Assembly (NCBI GenBank): GCA_902792815.1
Contig: CADBAY010000011.1
Coordinates: forward strand, 19,456-83,455
DNA from: an uncultured Bacteroidia bacterium
Lineage (GTDB): Bacteria > Bacteroidota > Bacteroidia > Bacteroidales > UBA932
Direction: 5' to 3'
DNA length: 64,000 bases
This document shows positions 19,087-27,008 of this stretch, one piece after another. The notes under the pieces are model-generated. The model searched no databases. It was not told the DNA's origin and saw nothing but the letters and a program-made list of their open reading frames with translations. Both the position numbers and the translations under genes were made by a program. How positions within the stretch are numbered: the first letter of the stretch is position 1; each line of letters starts with the position of its first letter.

Positions 19087-20910
19087 TTACCAGCCGGGGT
19101 TCTGCTTGAGAGCTTCATTCTTCTGGATGACGTTCTCGGGAACCGGGTAAATGTACATATTGTCGTTCCACTTGCGGGGCATTTCATAACCCAGCAGGTA
19201 GCCGCCTGAAGGATCGTCGGCAATCTTGACAGCCTTCTGATGATCGTTAAGTGTCATGGCGATGGCCTTATATGTGCCGTTCTTCTGATAATTGGCATCA
19301 GCGGTCACGTACACGTCGTTCTCGCCGTCGCCGTTCAGGTCGACAGGAGTGTCGAGCCCCGGAATGTAAACGCCGTCCCAGGGAGCGTTCTGCCAATCGG
19401 CACCGCAAGCCCAGCGCTTAAGGTCGTCCATACGGAAGCCCTCGAGTATAAGTTCGATGGCCCTGTCGCGGCGCACCTCAAGAATGACGGGATTGGTCAC
19501 GTTGGGGTAGAAAGTCTGCTGCAGATAGGTATCCACCACTGTGGGGAGCTTGTCAAGGTCTCCTCCGGAGATACCTGCCCTGCGGCGCAGGGCGCCGATA
19601 GTTTTGCTCCAGTCATCCGCGGTGATGGATCCCAGCTCGGCCTTGGCCTCGGCGTAGTTGAGCAGAACCTCGGCATAGCGCAGCAGCGGCACGTCGTTGT
19701 CGTTGGAACGGGCGTTGTCGTAGTTCACATCGTCCATGACATACTTGGTGTACTGGTAGCCGGTGAGCGAAAGGCTCATGTCGGGGCTGGTACGGACATA
19801 CTTGCCGCTCTTGTCCTTGCGGGTGTAATCGGCTCCGCGTATGGTCTGGCAAAGGCGGGCGTCACGGCCGGTGGTCTCTTCGACGAAGGTCTTGTACGCG
19901 CCGTTGGCTTTCTTCTCGTTGTAGATGGAGCCGTCTTCGTTCAGGTAAGTCTTGGCGAAAGCACGGGTCATCGAGAGGTGAGGGCCGTAAGAAGTGGAAT
20001 TGTAATACCAGTTGGCCTCGCCGAGCACCGAAAGGTCTTTGCTCTGCGTGTAGGCAAGCATCACTTCTTCGGTCACAGGGTTGTCGCTGATGAACAGGTC
20101 GCGGTAGGCCCCGCGGCCACCCGACTCATAAACAGTACCGGTGTGGAGCTTGTAAGGGCCTTCGTCCATAACCTTCTTGGCAGCCTCTGCAGCGGCCTTC
20201 AGCAGTTCATCGGCGGTGATGGTGCACCCCTCAAGGTACTGGGCGCCATACTTGCTTCCGTTTGCGTGATATTTGCGGAAAGTTCCTTCGAACAGGCAGA
20301 TACGGCTCTTGATAGCAAGGGCGGTCCACTTGTTTACGGTATTGGAGTAAGGAGTGATGCCGGTTACCGTAATGTTATCCGCAGCAAAATCCAGGTCTTC
20401 GATGATGTTGGTAATGATAACATCACGGCTGTCCTGAGTCTTGTACAGATCTTCATCGACGGGGTCGAGAGGTTTACTGATCCAAGGCACTTTACCATAG
20501 GTAACGAGCTTGTCGTAGTAGAGCAGGGCGCGGAACAGACGGGCAATGCCGGTATAGTTGTTGCGCACCTCTTCAGGCACTGTAGGATCGGTATTGTACT
20601 GTATGAAGTAGTTTACGTTACGGATGCTGCCCCAGCTCCAGGACGTGGAAGTGCTGACGGTATATGCACCCTGCTCGTAGGTACCGATGTTCATCTTTGC
20701 CGAGTGGTCATGCATCACATTGATTCTGTGAGCATTGCTATAGTCGGGCAGATAGTTGTAGAAGCCGTAGACATAGTTGCGCAGACCTGACTCGTCGCCG
20801 AAGACTATAGCCCTTCCGGCCTCGGCCTGGGGCGCCTCGGTAAGGTCGCAGCCGACTGCTGTGAGGCCCAGTGCAACGAATGCTGTAAGAATGTAGAATA
20901 TGTTTTTCAT
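19087..20910 (-). CDS. RagB/SusD family nutrient-binding outer-membrane lipoprotein
   Basis: A 607-residue SusD-like protein. The signal peptide runs MKNIFYILTAFVALGLTAVGC with the lipid-anchored Cys in the AVGC lipobox. SusD-family features are present: the N-terminal helical TPR-like region, the LRYAEVLLNYAEAKAELG motif in the C-terminal third, REVRRDRAIELILEGFR-like helices (seen as LEVRRDRAIELILEG), and the usual GDLDKLP/FYPNV region. It should form a lid over the SusC barrel and bind an oligosaccharide, peptide or other large nutrient. It follows susC after 15 bp. Confidence 0.95.
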   Translation of the reverse strand: MKNIFYILTAFVALGLTAVGCDLTEAPQAEAGRAIVFGDESGLRNYVYGFYNYLPDYSNAHRINVMHDHSAKMNIGTYEQGAYTVSTSTSWSWGSIRNVNYFIQYNTDPTVPEEVRNNYTGIARLFRALLYYDKLVTYGKVPWISKPLDPVDEDLYKTQDSRDVIITNIIEDLDFAADNITVTGITPYSNTVNKWTALAIKSRICLFEGTFRKYHANGSKYGAQYLEGCTITADELLKAAAEAAKKVMDEGPYKLHTGTVYESGGRGAYRDLFISDNPVTEEVMLAYTQSKDLSVLGEANWYYNSTSYGPHLSMTRAFAKTYLNEDGSIYNEKKANGAYKTFVEETTGRDARLCQTIRGADYTRKDKSGKYVRTSPDMSLSLTGYQYTKYVMDDVNYDNARSNDNDVPLLRYAEVLLNYAEAKAELGSITADDWSKTIGALRRRAGISGGDLDKLPTVVDTYLQQTFYPNVTNPVILEVRRDRAIELILEGFRMDDLKRWACGADWQNAPWDGVYIPGLDTPVDLNGDGENDVYVTADANYQKNGTYKAIAMTLNDHQKAVKIADDPSGGYLLGYEMPRKWNDNMYIYPVPENVIQKNEALKQNPGW

Positions 20911-20925
20911 TGCTGTTCCTCCTTA

Positions 20926-23900
20926 TTATTTGTCTATATGTCCGAAGGTAACTTTCACACCGACACTGATACTCTTCATCGTCGGGAAGTTGTATCCGTC
21001 ACCGGTGGTTTCAAGCACGCCGTCGGCGCCGTAGATATTAGCGGTCACGTCAACATCGCGGGTCCACTTGTAAACCGGCGACCAGGTCCAGAGGTTCTCG
21101 CCCGCCACGAACACGGAGACCTTCTGAAGGCCGGCCTTGCGGGTAATCTTCTCGGGGATGTTGTAACCTATCTGGACGCTCTTGAGGCGTATGTAAGAAG
21201 CATCCTGCAGATACCTTGTATTGGCATTCACGCGGCCTTTGTAGAAAGGAGCGAAGTAACCGGTGTAAAGAGGCAGGTACGCGTTGGGATTCTCGGGAGT
21301 CCAGTAATTTCCCAGGTGCCAGGAAGGCATCTGGTTGTAAGGCCTGTTGTACATGCCCCAGAAAGCGGAAGACTCGTTGTCGGGATACCAGTCCTGTTTG
21401 CCCACGCCCTGGAAGAATGCGTTGGCGTAGATACCGGCCCACTCCACATCGAAACCGAAGGAATAGATGTAGCGGGGCTCGCTGTTACCGATGATTTTGC
21501 GGTCGCCCGGATCGTCGGCGGTGTTCTTGCCGCGGTCGATATATCCGTTCTTGTTAAGATCCACGAAGTGCATCTGGCCGGGAAGTATGTTATAGCTTTC
21601 GGTCTGCTGCATCAAGGGGTTGTAGTGAGCCTGTCCGGCTGCTGCCGCCATAGCTTCGTCGGCATCGATCTGGGCCTGGTTCTGATACAAGCCGTCGCAC
21701 TCGAAGCCCCAAAGCTCTCCGAGCACCATACCCTCGTAGTATGAATTATTGTAGGCATTGTTGCTCAGCGACTTGAGGGCGTTGTTGTATTTGTCGATGA
21801 CAGAATAATAGTCGGCCAGGGTGGCGTGGACGCCGTACTTGAAGGGATGTCCTCCAAGCTTTATGGCATCGTCCCAGCCGAGAGTGATTTCAAAGCCGCG
21901 GGTGGTCATTTCGGCAAAGTTGCCCTTAGGCGAACTGGCGCCGTATACATCGGGGAGGGTAGGTCCTACGGTGTACATATTCAGGGTCTTACGTACATAC
22001 ACGTCGCCGGTGAAATTCAGCCTGCCGGAGAACAAACTCAGGTCAATTCCTCCGTCAATGGTCTGGGCCGTTTCCCAGGTCAGAGACTCGGGGATAGGGG
22101 CGGGAGCGCTGGTGTAGCGTACCTTCTGGCCGTTGATAATGCGGCCGTTATCGAAATCGAAGGTTTCATCGTAAGCATAAACGCTGACGTTACTGTTGCC
22201 GAGCGAACCGTAGGATGCGCGGATCTTGAGGTTGGAAATGATGCTCTGGTCGATATTGAACCAAGGTTCCTGGCTCACCCTCCAACCGGCGCTCACCGAG
22301 GGGAAGAATGCCCAGCGCTGACGGGCGGGGAACTTGGACGAGCCATCGTAGCGGCCGTTGATCTCGAGCAGGTAGCGCTCCGCGAAGTTGTAATTGAAAC
22401 GGAAGAAAGCACCGGCCGTACGCCATTTGCTGTAGTCGCTGGTAATGCTCTTGTTGTCAAGGCCGAGTGCCAGGTTGAGCTGGTCCACATTAGGGGCAAG
22501 CAGGCCGTCGTTGTACGCATAGACATTGCGGTATGTCTGCTGCTCGTAGTTGTAACCGAGCAGGGCCTTGAAGTTGTGCTTGCCCACCGTATCCTCCCAC
22601 TCGATCCACTCGTTGGTGGCAAGGTAATCGTAAGTGCGGAGAGTTTCGCTGATGTAGTCGGCAAGGCCCTTGATTTCCGCGAGCGACTCTATAATGCCTT
22701 CATACCTTGAGAAGGGTGAAGGAAGACGGTGAACATGGGTATCGTACGAGCGGGCCCTGTAGGTAAAGTCGGCGTTCAGGCGCAGGCGCTTGTCGAAGAA
22801 TGTGGCCTTGGCGGCCACGGTGTTCTGCGCCTGGCGGTTGGTGTAAGTACGGTTGCTGCCGCCGTAGAGGATATCACCTACCGAATACACGCCGCTGTAG
22901 GACAGGGTGCCGTCGGGGTTGATGATGGGCGAGCAGGGGTGCCCTTCGTCGGCGATGTTACGCCAGATGTTGCCGCCGGCCTCGCTCTGGGTCTCAGGCA
23001 TCACGTACTTGCTGTAGGCGATGTCGGTGTTGGATGTGATCTTGAGCCAGGGAGTAACCTGGTAGCCCACCTTCACACGGCCGTTGTAGAGCTTATAGGA
23101 GTCGGGGTTCACCTGGCTGTCGAACAAACCGTTGTTGTCGTAGAGTCGGGCAGAGACATAGTAATCGAATTTGTCGTCCGCTCCCGAGATGGACAGGTTG
23201 TGGGTCTGGGTGAAGGTAAAGTCCTTGTACAGGGCGTCGTAGTAATCGGTTCCTTTATGGAAATACAGCCAGCGGCCTTTGGTGATAAGGGAGCCGTCGG
23301 AAACCAGGGTTTCGTAATTCCCGCTTTCATGCCTCAGGCGATATTCGTCGAGCCATGCCGTGGTGAAGTCCATGGTCTTGTTGATGGCGGTAGGATTACT
23401 GCCCTTGTAGTTGTACCATGCCTTGTAGAAGTGCTCGGCCCACACATAACCGTCTGACACCACGTCAGGCATTGCGGTCGGCCTTTCGAAAGAAAGGTTG
23501 GTCTGGTAGCTGACGGTGGCGGTGCCCTTCTTGGCGTTTTTGGTGGTGATGAGCACAACGCCGTAAGGAGCCCTGGATCCGTAGATAGCCGAAGAGGCGG
23601 CGTCTTTGAGCACCGACACGCTCTCGATATCGTTAGGGTTCAGGAGGCTGGCGTTGCCTTCCACACCGTCGATGAGCACAAGCGCGCTGCCGCCTTGTCC
23701 GATAGAGGTTCTTCCTCGGATGTTGAACGACGGCGAAGAGTTTGGACGGCCGTCGGTAAACTTGAGGTTGAGGTTGGCCACGCGGCCCTGGAGCATCTGC
23801 GCCAGGTTGGCGTTGGGACGGCCGTCAAAGGTTTCGGCCCCCACCTGGTCGACCGCACCGGTAAGGTTGGCCTTCTTTTGAGTACCGTAACCTACGACCA

Positions 23901-24234
23901 CCACCTCGTCGAGCAGTTCGTCGTCGGAAGAGAGAGTAACATCAATCCTCGATCGGCCGCGTACCGGTATTACCACGGTCTTAAAACCGATGCTCTGAAT
24001 TGAAAGGGAAGCGTTGGAAGGAACAGTGATGGTATAATTACCGTTCAGGTCGGTAGCCACACCGGTAGTTGTCCCCTCCACCATTACACCAGCACCTATA
24101 ACCGGAGCCCCCTGATCGTCAAGGACCTTACCGGATACGGTGACCTTGCCGGTGCCCTGTCCCTGCCCCTGGGCAAATGCCGGAGCGGCGATGAACAGTA
24201 ACACCAGCAGCAACAGTATGCTTTTGGCTTTCAT
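20926..24234 (-). CDS. SusC/RagA family TonB-linked outer-membrane transporter
   Basis: A 1102-residue outer-membrane receptor. A signal peptide ending PAFAQ is followed by a CarboxypepD_reg-like domain (about 30-105), the SusC signature DEVVVVGYGTQKKANLTGAV-type segment before the plug (about 105-125), a TonB plug (about 125-230, with FNIRGRTS) and a C-terminal barrel of some 850 residues. It imports a bulky nutrient in a TonB-dependent way together with the SusD partner. The ligand is not evident: no glycoside hydrolase is present in this operon, only an EEP phosphodiesterase and an SGNH esterase. A TATATTTG promoter box lies 31 nt upstream of the ATG. No adjacent sigma/anti-sigma or hybrid two-component regulator was seen. 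Confidence 0.96.
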   Translation of the reverse strand: MKAKSILLLLVLLFIAAPAFAQGQGQGTGKVTVSGKVLDDQGAPVIGAGVMVEGTTTGVATDLNGNYTITVPSNASLSIQSIGFKTVVIPVRGRSRIDVTLSSDDELLDEVVVVGYGTQKKANLTGAVDQVGAETFDGRPNANLAQMLQGRVANLNLKFTDGRPNSSPSFNIRGRTSIGQGGSALVLIDGVEGNASLLNPNDIESVSVLKDAASSAIYGSRAPYGVVLITTKNAKKGTATVSYQTNLSFERPTAMPDVVSDGYVWAEHFYKAWYNYKGSNPTAINKTMDFTTAWLDEYRLRHESGNYETLVSDGSLITKGRWLYFHKGTDYYDALYKDFTFTQTHNLSISGADDKFDYYVSARLYDNNGLFDSQVNPDSYKLYNGRVKVGYQVTPWLKITSNTDIAYSKYVMPETQSEAGGNIWRNIADEGHPCSPIINPDGTLSYSGVYSVGDILYGGSNRTYTNRQAQNTVAAKATFFDKRLRLNADFTYRARSYDTHVHRLPSPFSRYEGIIESLAEIKGLADYISETLRTYDYLATNEWIEWEDTVGKHNFKALLGYNYEQQTYRNVYAYNDGLLAPNVDQLNLALGLDNKSITSDYSKWRTAGAFFRFNYNFAERYLLEINGRYDGSSKFPARQRWAFFPSVSAGWRVSQEPWFNIDQSIISNLKIRASYGSLGNSNVSVYAYDETFDFDNGRIINGQKVRYTSAPAPIPESLTWETAQTIDGGIDLSLFSGRLNFTGDVYVRKTLNMYTVGPTLPDVYGASSPKGNFAEMTTRGFEITLGWDDAIKLGGHPFKYGVHATLADYYSVIDKYNNALKSLSNNAYNNSYYEGMVLGELWGFECDGLYQNQAQIDADEAMAAAAGQAHYNPLMQQTESYNILPGQMHFVDLNKNGYIDRGKNTADDPGDRKIIGNSEPRYIYSFGFDVEWAGIYANAFFQGVGKQDWYPDNESSAFWGMYNRPYNQMPSWHLGNYWTPENPNAYLPLYTGYFAPFYKGRVNANTRYLQDASYIRLKSVQIGYNIPEKITRKAGLQKVSVFVAGENLWTWSPVYKWTRDVDVTANIYGADGVLETTGDGYNFPTMKSISVGVKVTFGHIDK

Positions 24235-24265
24235 AGGTTGGAGTTTGTAGCGTTATTATATATCA

Positions 24266-24273
24266 CAAATATA
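24266..24273 (-). promoter_or_regulatory. Promoter -7 box of the SusC-SusD operon
   Basis: CAAATATA on the plus strand (TATATTTG on the minus strand), 31 nt from the ATG. A weak TTG complement lies about 20 nt further upstream (CAA at 24294). A G-rich tract and repeat B1 lie upstream of it. Confidence 0.55.
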
Positions 24274-24344
24274 AATACTCTGCCACCAAAATACAAGTGT
24301 TAATATATTAAAGTATTGCGTAGGGTTTCGGAAGTGCTTCCGGG

Positions 24345-24430
24345 GGTGCGGGAGGGGGGGAAGAGGGGGAGGCGGGGAGCAGGGGCGGGGGAGGCGGGAG
24401 CGGGAAGGGAGCGGGAGCGGCGGGCGAAGG
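24345..24430 (+). other. G-rich polypurine tract upstream of the SusC promoter
   Basis: About 85 bp made almost entirely of G and A on the plus strand, with many runs of three to seven G. It has the composition of a G-quadruplex or triplex-forming tract. It lies in the 445-bp gap between ispE and susC; no ORF of this gap is credible. Confidence 0.6.
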
Positions 24431-24443
24431 GAAAACACTTTTT

Positions 24444-24640
24444 GTCGCAGGTCTGCCACTCCGGTAATGCTGGTTCCCCATCTGGTGTCGCAGGTCCGAT
24501 TCTTTGCTGGGGACCGGCGACGGAAATCACTGCTGTATGGCATATAGCGTTGCCGGTCCTACATAGAAAAGCTGACTTGCGACGTGACAAGCCGTGACTT
24601 GCGACGTAGCGTCAGCTGACCTGCGACGTGATCGGCTTGC
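24444..24640. repeat. Intergenic repeat family B, copy 1 (GTCGCAGGTC units)
   Basis: GTCGCAGGTC occurs at 24444-24453 and 24487-24496, and its complement GACCTGCGAC at 24618-24627, with degenerate inverted copies (ACTTGCGACG, GACCGGCGAC) between. A core ATGGCATATAGCGTTGCCGG at about 24537-24556 is shared with copy 2 at 40145. Multiple short direct and inverted units could fold into alternative hairpins. Confidence 0.7.
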
Positions 24641-24679
24641 ATAGTGCTATGGAGAAGAAAGGCCGGGGAGCCGGGGCGA

Positions 24680-25696
24680 TTATTTGCGGAAGAGGCCGAA
24701 GACGGAGGAGCCGGAGCCGGACATGGCGGCGTAGGAGGCGCCGCGGCGGTAGAAGTCGGCAATGAGGGCGGGGATTTCGGGGTGGCGGGGGCAGACGGTG
24801 GCTTCGAAGTCGTTGACGACGAGGCCGCGCCATTGCTCGACAGGGAGTTTCAAGGCTTCCCGGAGGGGTAGGAGATTCTTCGACTCGCTTTGCTCGCTCA
24901 GAATGACAGCGGACGGAGACTCAGCGATGGCAGCAGTGCCGGCGGTTCCATACCGACCCTGGTCATTACGTGCCGGCACTTCCGGGCTCGCAGCAGCGGC
25001 GTCCTGCCGACTCTGGCCCTTACGAACAGGAGGCTGGATGCCGCTGCTGCAATCCAACCAACGCCAGCGATCGCGCGGAACTATGCCGCCGTAAGCCTCC
25101 CTGGTACTCACGGCCACAGGCTTGCCGTCCGGCCCGAGAGGAATCTCCACCCGGAGCTCATAGCCCGACAGGTCAATGTCGAAAGGTTCCAGCACCTCTC
25201 CCCTGCCGGTAGCGAACATCGGCCGGCAATAAAACAAAGCGTCAGCGACCGGGAGCGTCTGAGGGTTGGTAGTGCCGACAAAAAACGCGCAATCAGAACC
25301 AAGGCGCGCAGCATAGGCGGCGAGAGCGGCATCTGAAAGCCCCAGCTCCCCGATCTCATTAAGAGCACGAAGCATAAAGGCCGCATCGGCACTGCCGCCT
25401 CCGAGCCCGGCCCCCACAGGGGCGAACTTTTGCAAACCTATACGCACAGGAGGCAACTGCGGGAAATCGGCCTTCAGAAGCCGCCAGGCACGCACCGTCA
25501 GGTCGTCCATCGGGTCCCAGTCCACTCCTTCCGCCCGCTCAATCTCGATAGAAAGCTCCGCCGCGGGCTCCACATCCAGCACATCTGCCCAACCATAGTA
25601 CGGCACGAACAGCGTCTCGATGTCGTGGAAGCCTTCGGGACGGCGGCGCAGGACATTGAGCCCGACGTTCACTTTGGTGCAGGTGCGCAGAATCAT
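24680..25696 (-). CDS. ispE: 4-diphosphocytidyl-2-C-methyl-D-erythritol kinase with in-frame insertion
   Basis: A 338-residue GHMP kinase of the MEP isoprenoid pathway. Family motifs are KVNVGLNVLRRRPEGFHDI at the N-terminus, the ATP loop PVGAGLGGGSADAAF (about 93-107) and the C-terminal SGSGSSVFGLF. Typical IspE is 260-290 residues. Residues about 217-275 (24872-25048) are an extra low-complexity segment between AYGGIVPRDR and LKLPVEQW that contains ILSEQSESKN, a known translation of a dispersed AT/GC repeat, and an 11-bp inverted repeat. The reading frame stays open, so the enzyme may still fold with a surface loop. It is the last gene of the psuK-suf unit, overlapping sufD by 4 bp. Confidence 0.88.
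   Translation of the reverse strand: MILRTCTKVNVGLNVLRRRPEGFHDIETLFVPYYGWADVLDVEPAAELSIEIERAEGVDWDPMDDLTVRAWRLLKADFPQLPPVRIGLQKFAPVGAGLGGGSADAAFMLRALNEIGELGLSDAALAAYAARLGSDCAFFVGTTNPQTLPVADALFYCRPMFATGRGEVLEPFDIDLSGYELRVEIPLGPDGKPVAVSTREAYGGIVPRDRWRWLDCSSGIQPPVRKGQSRQDAAAASPEVPARNDQGRYGTAGTAAIAESPSAVILSEQSESKNLLPLREALKLPVEQWRGLVVNDFEATVCPRHPEIPALIADFYRRGASYAAMSGSGSSVFGLFRK
24868..25050. repeat. Repeat-derived insertion inside ispE
   Basis: The segment includes a dispersed-repeat sequence (TTCGACTCGCTTTGCTCGCT, then CAGAATGAC) at about 24874-24905 and a perfect 11-bp inverted repeat GCAGCAGCGGC (24990-25000) / GCCGCTGCTGC (25040-25050). It matches the extra residues of the IspE protein. Confidence 0.65.
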
Positions 25697-26262
25697 AAGG
25701 CTCGGTTAAGCACAGGCGCGAGGAAGGCCTCCACCTGCATTGCTCGCGCTTCATCCTCGGGAATGCCGCGGCTGCGCATATAAAACAGTTCTTCAGGATT
25801 GAGATATCCGGTAGTAGCGCCGTGCGAACACTGCACATCGTCGGCATAAATCTCCAGCTGCGGCCGGGCCTCGCAGAAAGCGCCCTCGGAGAGCAACAGA
25901 GAGTGGCACTGCTGGTGCGCATCGGTCTTGACGGCACCGGGAGCCACGTACACAAGACCGTCGAATTCGGCCCTCGCGCTCCCACTCACCACGCCCTTGA
26001 AAAGCTGCTCCGAATGGCACCCGGGAGCATTATGGCGCACAATTACCTGCAGCCGGACATTCTCCGAGCCGCTGCAGCGCCAGGCCCCCGCAAGGTCGAG
26101 CGAAGCCCCGGGACCGTCGAGATGGAACTCCAGCGCCCGCTCGCAGCTCACGCCCTCGGGAACGATGAGAGTCAGATGCAGCTGCTCGCCACTCTCCAGA
26201 TGAGTCACCGCCGGGAGCGGATCGCGCCCGACTACGCACACCAATTTATCCGTTGATGCCAT
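25693..26262 (-). CDS. sufD: Short SufD-like Fe-S cluster assembly protein
   Basis: A 189-residue cytoplasmic protein matching the C-terminal beta-helix and helical end of SufB/SufD (motifs [28 protein letters not shown], read here in shorter pieces: [20 protein letters not shown]). Canonical SufD is above 400 residues; the N-terminal part is absent and upstream sequence is occupied by sufC, which it overlaps by 17 bp. With SufB and SufC it would form the SufBC2D scaffold that builds Fe-S clusters. The short form could be a natural reduced SufD or a truncation; the intact motifs and tight operon packing favour a functional short form. Confidence 0.85.
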   Translation of the reverse strand: MASTDKLVCVVGRDPLPAVTHLESGEQLHLTLIVPEGVSCERALEFHLDGPGASLDLAGAWRCSGSENVRLQVIVRHNAPGCHSEQLFKGVVSGSARAEFDGLVYVAPGAVKTDAHQQCHSLLLSEGAFCEARPQLEIYADDVQCSHGATTGYLNPEELFYMRSRGIPEDEARAMQVEAFLAPVLNRAL

Positions 26263-26998
26263 CGTACCCTTGTTTTTCGATCAGGTCAACAAGCTCGCGT
26301 CCGCCGGTACTGACGATGCGCCCGTCCTTGAGCACATGCACCACGTCCGGAACTATGTACTCCAGCAGGCGCTGGTAGTGAGTAATAACTATAGATGCAG
26401 TCTCGGCAGTGCGCAGACGGTTCACGCCGTCCGCCACTATGCGCAGGGCGTCCACATCGAGGCCGCTGTCGGTCTCGTCCAGAATACTCAGCACAGGCTC
26501 AAGCATCGCCATCTGGAAAATCTCGTTGCGCTTCTTTTCGCCGCCGGAAAAGCCCACGTTCACCTCTCTCTTGGCAAATTCGCCCTTCATCTGCACCAGG
26601 GCCATCTTTTCCTTCAGGAGCTTAAGGAACTCCGCGGGCTTTAGCTCGCTCTCGCCTGCAGCCTTGCGCCTGGCGTTGAGAGCGGCTTTCATAAAGTTGG
26701 TGATGCTCACCCCGGGAATCTCCACCGGATACTGGAAGCTCAGGAATATACCTGCCCAGGAGCGCTCCTCGGGAGGCATGGCGAGCAAGTCGCGGCCGGC
26801 ATAAGTCACTGAGCCCGAGAGCACTCTGTAGTCCGGCCGTCCGGCCAGGACCGCGCTCAGGGTTGACTTTCCAGCCCCGTTGGGCCCCATAACTGCATGC
26901 ACCTCGCCGCGGCGTATGGTAAGGTTCACGCCTTTGAGGATTTCACGTCCTTCGATTCCGGCGTGCAGGTCTTTTATTTCAAGTAGAATGTCTGACAT
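26246..26998 (-). CDS. sufC: Fe-S cluster assembly ATPase SufC
   Basis: A 250-residue soluble ABC ATPase. Walker A is GPNGAGKST, the signature motif is [10 protein letters not shown] and Walker B is [12 protein letters not shown], the last being typical of SufC. It drives conformational change of the SufBCD scaffold. In most Bacteroidota sufC directly follows sufB; here a 3.4-kb trifunctional enzyme gene and pnuC lie between them. It begins 10 bp after that gene and overlaps sufD by 17 bp. Confidence 0.96.
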   Translation of the reverse strand: MSDILLEIKDLHAGIEGREILKGVNLTIRRGEVHAVMGPNGAGKSTLSAVLAGRPDYRVLSGSVTYAGRDLLAMPPEERSWAGIFLSFQYPVEIPGVSITNFMKAALNARRKAAGESELKPAEFLKLLKEKMALVQMKGEFAKREVNVGFSGGEKKRNEIFQMAMLEPVLSILDETDSGLDVDALRIVADGVNRLRTAETASIVITHYQRLLEYIVPDVVHVLKDGRIVSTGGRELVDLIEKQGYDGING

Positions 26999-27008
26999 AA
27001 ATGCTTAT

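Noticed and set aside
17164-20790. Long plus-strand open frames opposite the PKD and SusD genes (414 and 516 codons)
   Set aside because: They are mirror frames of high-GC genes with clear family matches, Val/Gly-rich without motifs or promoters.
24235-24320. Invertible promoter upstream of SusC
   Set aside because: No flanking inverted repeat of the kind used by Bacteroides invertases was found next to the -7 box, and no site-specific recombinase gene is in the window.
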